The notes beneath the pieces were generated by a model that made no database searches, had not been told where the DNA came from, and was given only the letters and a program-made list of their open reading frames with translations. Made by a program: the position numbers and the translations under genes. Below are positions 1 through 7,015 of a DNA stretch of 28,177 nucleotides, one piece after another. Source of the DNA: JBHIDJ01 sp046760105 (GTDB lineage Bacteria; Pseudomonadota; Gammaproteobacteria; Acidiferrobacterales; SPGG2); NCBI GenBank assembly GCA_046760105.1, contig JBHIDJ010000030.1:1-28177 (forward strand), written 5' to 3'. The stretch's first letter is position 1. Each line of letters opens with the position of its first letter.

Positions 1-88
1 TCACAAACTCATACTCCGCACCAACCTCCTCCAGCGCCCAAAGGACTCTGGTGGTGCGCGTTTTGGGATGTCCCAGAACTTTTATCAT
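1..88 (-). CDS. Glutathione S-transferase, N-terminal fragment
   Basis: The gene runs off the left edge, so only the first 29 codons are present. They read MIKVLGHPKTRTTRVLWALE and continue EVGAEYEFV. This is the first beta strand and helix of the thioredoxin-like N-terminal domain of the glutathione S-transferase family, whose members join glutathione to electrophiles or reduce peroxides in the cytoplasm. The pattern SxxxRVLWALEE is typical of bacterial GSTs. The start is the ATG at 86-88 (complement), preceded by a purine-rich GGGAGCA about 7 bases upstream. Which GST class this is cannot be told from 29 residues. Confidence 0.75.
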   Translation of the reverse strand, partial: MIKVLGHPKTRTTRVLWALEEVGAEYEFV

Positions 89-385
89 GGTTTTACTGCT
101 CCCAGTGTACGTGAGTAACCCAGCGACCCGACCTTATTCTGTTGCAATCTACCCCACCGTCATTTCATTTTCACGTCGGCCTGCCCGCTTGAGTCCCACT
201 TGACTCAGCCCTACGTTCCCCGAACAAGAGTGTTGACCAATCGTTCCAAACAGTGATCTACTTCTCGCGCTTTTGCCTTCGATCAATAATTGGACTTATC
301 CCCTTTTTTATATCCCCTTTTTCATGGAGAGACATGTTGTCACCTCGACGCGGTGCATTGGTGGTCTATATGCACCCGAAGCTAG
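89..385. other. Intergenic stretch without a recognisable gene
   Basis: No convincing reading frame is seen here on either strand. One short perfect inverted repeat (TGAGTC, 6-base loop, GACTCA) lies near 189-206 and has no T-run after it. The region holds the 5' side of the GST gene and the 3' side of the small minus-strand gene that follows. It is more AT-rich and T-rich toward 290-325, but I see no promoter I would defend. Confidence 0.4.
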
Positions 386-607
386 TTACTTGTCGCCCTC
401 AAACACCTTTAGATCGCTAGAAGATAGCCCTCTAACCTCCTGCGGGCCATCGATACTCTCTATGCGCAGACCAGAGCTACCGGGCTCCATGGCCTCGCTC
501 TCTACCATCTGGTCGAGCGCTCGATCGACAAAGTCGGATGGGTCGTCGTATACCTCCGGGTCGAAGCCCAACACATCACGAGCAGAACGACGTTGATCCG
601 CAGTCAT
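386..607 (-). CDS. Small acidic protein of unknown function
   Basis: A 73-residue frame beginning MTADQRRSARDVLGFDPEVY. It is strongly acidic, with many Asp and Glu, and has no membrane segment, signal peptide or cysteine. I do not recognise the family. The composition (FDPEVYDDPSDFVDRALDQM, then a polar tail) looks like a real short soluble protein or antitoxin-like domain rather than a shadow frame, but no toxin partner is adjacent. The start ATG at 605-607 lacks a clear Shine-Dalgarno sequence. It is divergent from the next small gene, with 74 bases between the two starts. Existence of the gene is moderately likely; function is unknown. Confidence 0.45.
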   Translation of the reverse strand: MTADQRRSARDVLGFDPEVYDDPSDFVDRALDQMVESEAMEPGSSGLRIESIDGPQEVRGLSSSDLKVFEGDK

Positions 608-681
608 GTGCTAGCTATTGAAAATCTGAGGCGCAAAGCCCATATTTCTGGTCGTATACACTTTAATAGTGAGAGTTACCA

Positions 682-1038
682 GTGAAATCGGATTACGACA
701 GTAAGTTACCTACCGACCAGCCCGACGACGATCTCACCGGCCACATCCAGCCCGGCCCGGTAGAGCCGAAGTTTGAATGGGGGAGCTTAAATCTCGCCGC
801 CGTCCCGCTAGCTGGTCTACTCATACTCGAATCACCCGAGCCATGGGATCACACGCCTGAGCACCGGGAGCACCCACACCTTGAACTGGCGCAGTCATCG
901 TCGGGGCCATCGCAGCTTTACGGGCGGGCTGGGTTCAGCATGGAATCAACAGCAAGTGCAGCCACGTACCTGATCGACGATCCCCTCACATCCTCAGTGC
1001 GGGCGTACATTGATTTGATTCACAAGTCGACCCGGTAG
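682..1038 (+). CDS. Hypothetical protein, 118 residues
   Basis: A frame with a GTG start at 682, beginning MKSDYDSKLPTDQPDDDLTG. A GAGAG stretch a few bases upstream could serve as ribosome-binding site. The protein is hydrophilic and rich in Pro, Ser, Asp and Glu, with one short hydrophobic patch (AAVPLAGLLIL) that may be too short for a membrane helix. Third-position GC is moderately high, which favours coding. I recognise no domain. The stop codon falls in the loop of the hairpin at 1028-1052. It is divergent from the 73-residue gene at 386-607, so the two may share a control region. It could still be a chance frame. Confidence 0.4.
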   Translation: MKSDYDSKLPTDQPDDDLTGHIQPGPVEPKFEWGSLNLAAVPLAGLLILESPEPWDHTPEHREHPHLELAQSSSGPSQLYGRAGFSMESTASAATYLIDDPLTSSVRAYIDLIHKSTR

Positions 1039-1052
1039 AACGCGCCGGGTCG
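1028..1052 (+). terminator. Weak hairpin across the stop codon of the 118-residue gene
   Basis: CGACCCGG at 1028-1035 pairs with CCGGGTCG at 1045-1052, a perfect 8-base stem with a 9-base loop that contains the TAG stop. No T-run follows directly, so intrinsic termination is doubtful. It may act as a 3' end stabiliser or be chance. Confidence 0.3.
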
Positions 1053-1166
1053 TCTGTAGTCACAGTTTTGTCACACCCCTTAAGCAGACACTGCAATTAC
1101 AGGGGTTTTGCTTGACAATCATGTTGCGATCGATCCAGCGATAAACGGCGGTGAGCATTGATTCAT

Positions 1167-1187
1167 CAGTCGTAAGACGTTAGTCGT
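1167..1187 (+). repeat. Three heptamer units (CAGTCGT-like)
   Basis: CAGTCGT, AAGACGT and TAGTCGT follow each other without gaps. The unit resembles the GTNAGYC-type heptamers found before the multi-hairpin elements at 5947 and 8022. A further pair (GTGAGTC, GTGCCCC) lies at 1276-1289. The rest of 1053-1296 shows no gene and no other structure I can support. Confidence 0.45.
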
Positions 1188-1296
1188 GCCTGCGTGCGCG
1201 TTCGCTTTCCCTCAACAGCCATTCTACAGGCGACGAGCGGCTAGTGCGCCGATCCCTGCGGTGTGCGCGGTATTCGTGAGTCGTGCCCCTCCCCGG

Positions 1297-1325
1297 CCCT
1301 CCCCAGTGAATGGGAGGGTGTTTTA
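1297..1325 (+). terminator. Hairpin CCCTCCC/GGGAGGG followed by T-rich sequence
   Basis: CCCTCCC at 1297-1303 pairs with GGGAGGG at 1312-1318 around an 8-base loop, and TGTTTTAG follows. It looks like an intrinsic terminator on the plus strand, though the nearest upstream plus-strand gene ends about 260 bases earlier. It sits immediately before the multi-hairpin element at 1328 and may instead be part of that repeat family. Confidence 0.4.
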
Positions 1326-1327
1326 GC

Positions 1328-1587
1328 TTTTCGCCCCTTTACTCAAGCCGAGCGACGCGCGCGGGCGAAGGGCAAGCCCGAAGGGGCGCAGCAGGGACCT
1401 GCGCGTTCGCGCCAGGGACAAGGAAGTCCCTTGCGCGAACCTTCTAAGCCAAGCGCCGAGCGAGGGAACCCCGGTTTTTGGGGCGCAGAGTCAGGGGAGC
1501 GTTTCTTTGCGTCCTTTCTTGTCGCGACAAGAAAGGACGTCGTCCGCCGGGACGAGACCCGGCTAATACATCGTCGCCGCAGGCGAC
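1328..1587 (+). repeat. Multi-hairpin intergenic element, copy A
   Basis: About 260 bases made of consecutive inverted repeats. In order: CGCCCCTT pairing with AAGGGGCG; GGGC/GCCC; CGCAG/CTGCG; a 14-base arm pair (TTCGCGCCAGGGAC with GTCCCTTGCGCGAA, one mismatch); CCCC/GGGG; a perfect 30-base palindrome at 1510-1539; GCCGGG/CCCGGC around the loop ACGAGA (1546-1563); and GTCGCC/GGCGAC around GCA (1573-1587). Positions 1328-1542 match 8023-8237 base for base by eye. Long frames cross the element on both strands, but they follow the repeat and not any protein family, so I do not call them genes. It lies just past the 3' end of pilU. Confidence 0.85.
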
Positions 1588-1590
1588 CAC

Positions 1591-1618
1591 AAACAAAAAA
1601 GCCCGCAAAGGCGGGCTT
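1591..1618 (-). terminator. Rho-independent terminator of pilT-pilU
   Basis: Read on the minus strand, AAGCCCGC and GCGGGCTT form an 8-base stem (1599-1606 with 1611-1618) around a 4-base loop, followed by TTTTTTGTTT. It lies 24 bases past the pilU stop codon. This is a textbook intrinsic terminator for the pilT-pilU transcript, and it also separates it from element copy A. Confidence 0.9.
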
Positions 1619-1642
1619 CAAAATAATACAACATAGGAGGCT

Positions 1643-2758
1643 CTATTTTACCGTCAAATTCTGCAACGTATCTCCCAGCTGCCGTCCCTTGGCATCCTTA
1701 CCCTCAAGCTTAAACCGCAGCCGCAGATCGTTGATCGAATCAGCATTGCGCAGCGCGTCCTCGTAGGAAATCATCCCGCCCTCATGCAGAGCGAACAACG
1801 ACTGATCGAAGGTCTGCATGCCCGCTTCGGTGGACTTCGCCATAATCTCCTTGATGCCGGCGATGTTGCCATCGAGAATGAGGTCTGCGATCAACGGCGA
1901 GTTGATCATTACCTCCACCGCCGGTACGCGTCCCTTACCCGTCTTCCTCGGTATCAAACGTTGTGAAATCACGGACTTTAAGTTGAGTGACAGGTCCATT
2001 AGCAGCTGATCACGCCGGTCATCCGGGAAGAAGTTGATGATACGATCCAGCGCCTGATTGGCGTTGTTGGCGTGGAGCGTCGACAAACACAGATGGCCGG
2101 TCTCGGAAAACGCGATGGCGTGCTCCATGGTCTCGCGGGCACGGATCTCACCGATGAGGATAACATCCGGTGCTTGCCGTAACGTGTTCTTCAAAGCGAT
2201 CTCGTAGGAATCGGTATCGACCCCGACCTCGCGCTGCGTCACGATGCAGTTCTTGTGATCATGTACAAATTCGATCGGATCTTCGATGGTGACGATGTGG
2301 CCGTAACTATATTCGTTGCGGTAGCCGATCATCGCGGCAAGCGATGTCGACTTACCGGAGCTAGTGGCGCCCACAAATATTATTAGCCCGCGCTTGGTGA
2401 GCGCGAGATCCTGCAGTACCTTCGGTAAATTAAGCTCGTCAAAGCGCGGGATACTTGTTTCAATGGTTCGCAGCACCATGCCCACGCGTTGCTGCTGCAT
2501 GAAGATGTTGACGCGGAAGCGGCCGATCTCCTGCGGGGCGATGGCAAAGTTACATTCATACGATCCTTCGAACTGGCGCCGCTGCTCTTCGGTCATAATG
2601 CCGTACGCGAACGCGCGCGATTGCTCCGGCGACAGTGGTTGTTTGGTGACCGGCATGACCTTGCCATCAACCTTGATGCTCGGCGGGATGCCGGCCGTAA
2701 TAAAGAGGTCGGACGCCTTTTTATGCTTCATCAGTTTGAGCAGGTCACTAAAAACCAT
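1643..2758 (-). CDS. pilU: PilU, type IV pilus retraction ATPase (PilT paralogue)
   Basis: PilU is a cytoplasmic hexameric ATPase of the secretion NTPase family that works with PilT to retract type IV pili. The 371-residue length is usual. Visible motifs are the Walker A GATSSGKST (about 130-138), the Asp box TIEDPIEF (158-165), the Walker B DVILIGE (198-204) and the His box GHLCLSTLHA (221-230). The ATSSGKS form of Walker A and the extended C-terminus (to LTVK) favour PilU over PilT. The start ATG directly follows the pilT stop (TAA then ATG, no gap), so the two genes are very likely co-transcribed and translationally coupled. An intrinsic terminator follows. Confidence 0.95.
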   Translation of the reverse strand: MVFSDLLKLMKHKKASDLFITAGIPPSIKVDGKVMPVTKQPLSPEQSRAFAYGIMTEEQRRQFEGSYECNFAIAPQEIGRFRVNIFMQQQRVGMVLRTIETSIPRFDELNLPKVLQDLALTKRGLIIFVGATSSGKSTSLAAMIGYRNEYSYGHIVTIEDPIEFVHDHKNCIVTQREVGVDTDSYEIALKNTLRQAPDVILIGEIRARETMEHAIAFSETGHLCLSTLHANNANQALDRIINFFPDDRRDQLLMDLSLNLKSVISQRLIPRKTGKGRVPAVEVMINSPLIADLILDGNIAGIKEIMAKSTEAGMQTFDQSLFALHEGGMISYEDALRNADSINDLRLRFKLEGKDAKGRQLGDTLQNLTVK

Positions 2759-3847
2759 TTAGCTTTTCGCTCCGAGTGCCGCGGCACCGGCGGCGCCCGC
2801 TAAGGCGGTCCCTGTGAACTGATCCTTGTTGGCGGCCTTGGTGCGGGCCTCTTCCATAGTAACCTGGCGATTACGCACCAGCTCCTGCAAACATTGATCG
2901 AGAGTCTGCATGCCCTCGCCCCGGCTTGTTTGAATGACGGAGTACATTTGTGCGACTTTGTTCTCGCGGATCAGGTTGCGGATTGCCGGAACCCCGATCA
3001 TGATCTCGTGCGCCGCCACGCGTCCGCCGCCAATCTTCTTCATAAGCGTCTGCGAAATTACGGCGCGCAGCGACTCGGAGAACATGGCGCGCACCATGTC
3101 TTTCTCGGCTGCCGGGAACACGTCGACAACACGGTCAATGGTCTTGGCCGCGGAGCTAGTATGCAAGGTGCCAAACACCAAGTGACCGGTTTCGGCCGCC
3201 GTCAGCGCCAGGCGAATGGTCTCAAGGTCGCGCATCTCGCCGACGAGAATGACGTCCGGGTCTTCACGCGTTGCCGAGCGTAGCGCTGCGGCGAATCCGA
3301 GGGTGTCGCGCCCCACCTCGCGTTGGTTGATCAAGCAGTTCTTACTCGTATGCACGAACTCGATCGGGTCTTCGATCGTCAGAATATGCTCGTGTCGCTG
3401 CTCGTTGATGTAATCGACCATCGCCGCCAGCGTAGTGGATTTTCCCGACCCCGTAGGACCGGTCACCAGCACGATGCCGCGCGGTTGATTACAGATATCC
3501 TTGAACACCCCGGGTGCGTTGAGCTGCTCTAGCGTGAGCACTTTGGTCGGAATCGTTCGAAATGCGGCACCGGGACCGCGTAACTGGTTGAAAGCGTTCA
3601 CGCGAAAACGCGCGACCTTGGGGAGCTCGAACGAGAAGTCAGTCTCCAGGAACTCCTCGTAATCCTTCTGCTGCTTATCGTTCATGATGTCATAGATCAT
3701 ATTGTGCACGGTGCGATCATCGAGCGGATCCACGTTGATACGCTTGATATCACCGTCCACCCGGATCAGTGGCGGCAGGCCCGACGACAAATGCAGGTCG
3801 GAGGCGTTGTGTTTATGCGCGAACGCCAGCAGTTCAGCGATATCCAT
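2759..3847 (-). CDS. pilT: PilT, type IV pilus retraction ATPase
   Basis: PilT powers pilus depolymerisation and twitching motility as a hexamer at the inner-membrane base of the pilus. The protein has 362 residues. Motifs are the N-terminal PAS-like region (SDLHLSSGLPP), Walker A GPTGSGKST (130-138), Asp box TIEDPIEF (158-165), Walker B DVILVGE (198-204), His box GHLVFGTLHT (221-230) and the C-terminal AIRNLIRE motif typical of PilT, needed for retraction. The last 20 or so residues are a low-complexity Ala/Gly tail. ATG 3847 is preceded by GGGAG at good spacing. It is first in the pilT-pilU operon, with a sigma-70-type promoter at 3930-3957. Confidence 0.96.
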   Translation of the reverse strand: MDIAELLAFAHKHNASDLHLSSGLPPLIRVDGDIKRINVDPLDDRTVHNMIYDIMNDKQQKDYEEFLETDFSFELPKVARFRVNAFNQLRGPGAAFRTIPTKVLTLEQLNAPGVFKDICNQPRGIVLVTGPTGSGKSTTLAAMVDYINEQRHEHILTIEDPIEFVHTSKNCLINQREVGRDTLGFAAALRSATREDPDVILVGEMRDLETIRLALTAAETGHLVFGTLHTSSAAKTIDRVVDVFPAAEKDMVRAMFSESLRAVISQTLMKKIGGGRVAAHEIMIGVPAIRNLIRENKVAQMYSVIQTSRGEGMQTLDQCLQELVRNRQVTMEEARTKAANKDQFTGTALAGAAGAAALGAKS

Positions 3848-3929
3848 ATGATCTCCCGGATGGCAGGGTTGGCCTGCGGGTGGTGATTTGTCTCTAAACT
3901 TAGGGTCTTAGGCGACTAACTTAAGTTTT

Positions 3930-3957
3930 AGTATAACCCCCTGCGAAAGGCAAACAA
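3930..3957 (-). promoter_or_regulatory. Sigma-70-type promoter for pilT-pilU
   Basis: On the minus strand TTGTTT (3952-3957) and TATACT (3930-3935) are separated by 16 bases. The -10 matches the consensus at five of six positions and lies about 80 bases before the pilT ATG. The rest of the 312-base gap between pilT and proC (3848-4159) holds no gene. No convincing proC promoter was found in it. Confidence 0.6.
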
Positions 3958-4159
3958 GCGACATTACCGACCCCCGCGAGCGTTGCAGCTCAGCCGCGAG
4001 CACACCGGATGAGTTAGAAAGATTCTTAACGCGGCCGGCTAGCTATCGCTTGCTTCTCGAATTTGCATGCTCCGCAGCGCGTGGTTTTTGCCCTTTCACC
4101 CGGCCCTATAGCGCTTTAAACTCCAGGATTCGCGCACTACCTTCACTACGAGGGGGGGC

Positions 4160-4987
4160 ATGGATCAATCGACCATCGGGTTTATCGGCGCCGGCAATAT
4201 GGGGCGCAGCCTCGCCGGCGGGCTGTTAAAAAGCGGGTGGGATCGGCGAAAACTGATCCTGGGCGATCCGGTGCCGGAGCAACGCGAGGCGGTCGAGCGG
4301 CTCCTCGGCGTTAATGTCTACCTCCAAAATGAAGATGTAGCGGAGCGGGCAGATGTACTCGTGCTGGCCGTGAAGCCGCAGGTGATCAAACCCGTCTGCG
4401 AGGGGCTCGCTGCTGCCGTCCAGCAGAAAAGGCCCCTGCTCGTCTCCATCGCTGCCGGTGTGCGAATCGCCGATCTCGAACGCTGGCTAGGCGGAAATCT
4501 TTCGCTCGTGCGCGTCATGCCGAATACGCCGGCCCTGGTCGGCTCTGGCGCGTCCGGTATGTTCGCCAACCCACGGGTTTCGGATCCGCAGCGGGATTTG
4601 GCGGAATCGATCCTGCGCACGGTGGGCGTGGCCGTGTGGCTCCCGAACGAAGATTTGCTTGACGTTGTCACTGCGCTTTCTGGTAGCGGACCGGCTTATT
4701 TCTTCTTGGTGATGGAGGTGCTGGAACGCGCCGCCATTGAACAGGGGCTAGATCTCGCCACCGCACGGCTGTTAACCCTGGAGACCGCCTTCGGCGCCGC
4801 GAAAATGGCTTTGGAGGGTGGCACCGAACCTGCGGAATTGCGTCGCCGGGTGACCTCACCCGGAGGCACAACCGAACGCGCCATTTCCGCACTGCAAGCG
4901 GGCGGCGCCGAGCGCTTGTTCGCTGACGCGATTGAGGCGGCGACTCAGCGTTCGCGTGAGCTCGCCGACCTATTCGGGAGGGAGTGA
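4160..4987 (+). CDS. proC: Pyrroline-5-carboxylate reductase
   Basis: ProC reduces 1-pyrroline-5-carboxylate to L-proline with NAD(P)H, the last step of proline synthesis, in the cytoplasm. The 275 residues begin with the Rossmann signature IGFIGAGNMG (about 6-15). The central region has VKPQ and VRVMPNTPALVGSG, and the C-terminal family signature VTSPGGTTERAI is intact, as is ALSGSGPAYFF. ATG 4160 follows a G-rich run (GAGGGGGGGC) that can act as ribosome-binding site. Downstream yggT starts at the proC stop (TGATG overlap), so they form an operon. In many relatives a yggS gene precedes proC next to pilT; it is absent here. Confidence 0.96.
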   Translation: MDQSTIGFIGAGNMGRSLAGGLLKSGWDRRKLILGDPVPEQREAVERLLGVNVYLQNEDVAERADVLVLAVKPQVIKPVCEGLAAAVQQKRPLLVSIAAGVRIADLERWLGGNLSLVRVMPNTPALVGSGASGMFANPRVSDPQRDLAESILRTVGVAVWLPNEDLLDVVTALSGSGPAYFFLVMEVLERAAIEQGLDLATARLLTLETAFGAAKMALEGGTEPAELRRRVTSPGGTTERAISALQAGGAERLFADAIEAATQRSRELADLFGRE

Positions 4988-5565
4988 TGCAAGGTCCTTT
5001 CGGCGAGGCGGCCGTGTTCCTCATCGATACGCTGTTCTGGCTCTACATTCTCGCCGTCTTGTTGCGCTTTCTGTTCCAGGTTGTGCGGGCCGACTTTTAC
5101 AACGCATTCTCGCAGGCGTTGGTCATGATCACCAACCCGGCGGTGCGGCTCTTTCGACGATTCATCCCGGGCCTTTACGGCATCGACCTCGCCAGTGTGC
5201 TGCTGCTGTTGATTCTCCAGTGCCTGAAAAACTATCTACTCGGGCTGATAAGATTTGGTGCGTCCTTCAAGCTGCTGGGGCTCGCGGTGTTTTCGGCCGC
5301 CGAACTTCTCAATCTCGTGATTTGGGTCTTTATTGTCGCTATATTTATCCGCGTCATACTAAGTTGGGTCGCCCCGCACGGGCGCTACAACCCCGCGATG
5401 GGTTTACTCATTAGTCTCACCGAACCGCTGATGCTCCCGGCGCGGCGTCTAATTCCCCCGATGTCCGGTCTCGATCTTTCCCCCATTTCCGTGTTCATCC
5501 TGTTATACCTGACCTTAATACTGATCGTTTCGCCGCTGATGGCCTTTGGTCGGGGCCTACTTTAG
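4987..5565 (+). CDS. yggT: YggT family membrane protein
   Basis: A 192-residue integral membrane protein made of two YGGT (DUF) repeats, each with two hydrophobic helices and a conserved NPAVRLFRRFIP or EPLMLPARRLIP segment (residues about 50-62 and 147-158). Hydrophobic stretches FLIDTLFWLYILAVLLRFLF and ASVLLLLILQ, and their C-terminal counterparts, give about four to five membrane segments. The family is linked to osmotic or division-related functions but has no settled biochemistry. ATG 4987 overlaps the proC stop in TGATG, with GGAGG just upstream. A GTG three bases earlier would add one residue. It sits between proC and yggU as in many proteobacteria. Confidence 0.9.
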   Translation: MQGPFGEAAVFLIDTLFWLYILAVLLRFLFQVVRADFYNAFSQALVMITNPAVRLFRRFIPGLYGIDLASVLLLLILQCLKNYLLGLIRFGASFKLLGLAVFSAAELLNLVIWVFIVAIFIRVILSWVAPHGRYNPAMGLLISLTEPLMLPARRLIPPMSGLDLSPISVFILLYLTLILIVSPLMAFGRGLL

Positions 5566-5581
5566 ATAGATAGTCATTTAC

Positions 5582-5874
5582 ATGCCGTGGTTTCGTTGGC
5601 AGGGTCAGGACCTCGTTCTCCAGGTGCACATCCAGCCGCGTGCGAGTCACAGCGAATTGGTCGCTATAGTCGGAGATCGACTGAAGATCCGCATCACGGC
5701 GCCGCCGATGGAAGGGCGCGCCCCGTTGAGCTCATCGGCTTGCTGGCGAAGCAATTCGGCGTCGCCAAGGGTCAAGTGACGTTATTACAAGGCGAGAAAG
5801 CAAAAATCAAACTCATCCGGATTCAGGCACCCACGAAGATCCCGAGCGATCTCGGTATTACGAGCCCTGACTGA
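5582..5874 (+). pseudogene. yggU: YggU (DUF167) gene broken by a one-base frameshift
   Basis: The N-terminal part (MPWFRWQGQDLVLQVHIQPR through DRLKIRITAPPMEGRA) and the C-terminal part (VELIGLLAKQFGVAKGQVTL through IKLIRI) are both good DUF167 sequence but lie in different frames. The switch occurs near 5721-5725, in GCGCGCCCCG, where DUF167 proteins usually have GRAN followed by a hydrophobic or small residue and ELI. A single missing base at the codon for that Asn would restore one frame of about 97 residues. In the first frame the protein would end at 5779 with an unrelated tail. The gene keeps its normal place after yggT. This is either a genuine recent mutation or a base-calling error in the C-run. 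Confidence 0.8.
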
Positions 5875-5911
5875 TCCAGTTGTGTCGCCAAAAACGGCAA
5901 TTATCTGGGCC

Positions 5912-5939
5912 GTGAACCGTAAGCCGTTAGTCGTGAACG
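5912..5939 (+). repeat. Four heptamer units (GTNARYC-like)
   Basis: GTGAACC, GTAAGCC, GTTAGTC and GTGAACG are contiguous. Seven bases later (5947) the border GTTTTTCGC of a truncated multi-hairpin element begins. The same units in nearly the same order (GTGAACG, GTGGGTC, GTTAGCC, GTGAACT) and the same 7-base gap are seen before copy B at 8021. Confidence 0.7.
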
Positions 5940-5946
5940 CCCTGCA

Positions 5947-5980
5947 GTTTTTCGCGCCCTTGGTCAAACCGAACGCTAAG
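5947..5980 (+). repeat. Fragment of the multi-hairpin element, copy D (5' end only)
   Basis: GTTTTTCGCGCCCTTGGTCA and the following AACCGAACGC resemble the first 30 bases of copies A and B (TTTTCGCCCCTTTACTCAAG then CCGAGCGACGC). After 5980 the likeness ends, and the 3' end of the minus-strand gene at 6000 follows. It looks like a truncated or abortive copy that kept its heptamer leader. Confidence 0.6.
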
Positions 5981-5999
5981 AATCGTCCCGGTTAACGTG

Positions 6000-6704
6000 C
6001 TAGTGATATACCCCCTCCCATCTCCATACGATCTTTTCGACTTTACCCTCATTATCCAGAAACATGTGGATCTGATAGGAATCAATGTGAGTTCTATTTT
6101 CAAGTTCAATCCAGTCCTCAACCAAGTACTCCAATTTCTGATTATTGCGATAATTGGGTTCGCCGAGTATGGAAATGAAGGTGGATGCTGGTTGACCAAT
6201 CCTTAATCCATGCTTCAGCGCGTAATTCGCGCTTGAGATGTCGATAGCCGTAATCAACACCTTTTCAGGTCTGTGATCCGCGGATGGCGGGTAAGATACT
6301 GTCTTAACGATCATTCGGGGAAATTGCCAAGTAAGCCCTTCTATTTCGGCTGGACCGCCGGGTGGCGGGTCGCGGTGCCTCCATGTTTCTATCGATATCG
6401 TGACCGGTTCACCAAATCGCTCGAACAGATCTTTCGAATTCACCCCACGGCCATGATATTCCAAACCTGGTACTTTTGGTTCGAAGATTTCATAGGCAAG
6501 TGCGTCCATACGCTCTCTATGTTTATCTGTTCGCGAGGGTATGCTTCCTTTCCTCACCACTTTTTTCTGACCGGCCGTGATCGTGATTTCTTGCCAAACC
6601 TCTGGAAGGTCGTCCGATGCGGTAACGCAATGTGCACCGTCGAGCAGGCAAGTGGCCAGTAAAATCGACGTTGCCAAAGCAACAGGATTGAATTTCAATC
6701 TCAC
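6000..6704 (-). CDS. Exported protein of unknown function with a duplicated GEP motif
   Basis: 234 residues from the GTG at 6704, chosen because AGGGGC lies just upstream and because the product then starts with a good signal peptide: MRLKFNPVALATSILLATCL, with cleavage likely near VTA-SDD (about 27-30). Longer versions from the ATG at 6764 would begin inside the neighbouring repeat. Two similar halves are visible: LFERFGEP (93-100) followed by EIEGLTWQFP, and FISILGEP (176-183) followed by LEYLVEDW and FLDNEGKVEKIVW (215-227). This pattern recalls the SmpA/BLIP-like fold, but that is inference. No lipobox is evident, so it is probably periplasmic. Flanking repeats and lower GC suggest an accessory gene. 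Confidence 0.65.
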   Translation of the reverse strand: MRLKFNPVALATSILLATCLLDGAHCVTASDDLPEVWQEITITAGQKKVVRKGSIPSRTDKHRERMDALAYEIFEPKVPGLEYHGRGVNSKDLFERFGEPVTISIETWRHRDPPPGGPAEIEGLTWQFPRMIVKTVSYPPSADHRPEKVLITAIDISSANYALKHGLRIGQPASTFISILGEPNYRNNQKLEYLVEDWIELENRTHIDSYQIHMFLDNEGKVEKIVWRWEGVYH

Positions 6705-6745
6705 GCCCCTACGGAGATATCTAGTTTCTTCATTATAGGTGTTTG

Positions 6746-7010
6746 ACTTCGTCCCCTCGGTCAAGCCGAGGACCGAGTGAAGCCGAAGCGCGGCCCGAAG
6801 GGGAGTGGGAAGGACACCACTCGTTCGACCTAGGCACAGGGAGGTGCCTTGGTCGAACCCACTGAGGCGAGCGACGGTCCGAGGGAACCCCGCACGCCTT
6901 TGGTGGCGGGGCGCAGACCACGGGGAAAATGGCTTTGGGAACTTTGGCCGAAACCAAAGTTCCTCGTCGGGCGGGGACGAAACCCCGCTAGTACATCGTC
7001 GCCGTAGGTG
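6746..7010 (+). repeat. Multi-hairpin intergenic element, copy C (diverged)
   Basis: This copy has the same layout as copies A and B but a different sequence. A 15-base arm pair with one mismatch (GTTCGACCTAGGCAC with GTGCCTTGGTCGAAC) sits where A has TTCGCGCCAGGGAC and its partner. GGAACTTTGG/CCAAAGTTCC replaces the 30-base palindrome. GCGGGG/CCCCGC around ACGAAA (6971-6988) replaces GCCGGG/CCCGGC around ACGAGA. The 3' sequence TACATCGTCGCCGTAGG is shared. The pairing is kept although the bases changed, which points to selection on structure. It lies upstream of the exported-protein gene, on the opposite strand to it. Confidence 0.75.
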
Positions 7011-7015
7011 CTGTG

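Noticed and set aside
273..596. Plus-strand frame opposite the 73-residue gene
   Set aside because: Ser/Arg-rich shadow of the minus-strand frame; its composition is not protein-like.
1343..1621. Minus-strand frame over copy A and the pilU terminator
   Set aside because: It reads through the palindrome and the terminator and has no family resemblance.
1263..1766. Long plus-strand frame over element copy A
   Set aside because: It follows the repeat, has the same translation as the frame over copy B, overlaps the pilU 3' end, and is rich in Arg, Gly and Pro. It is a by-product of the hairpin repeat.
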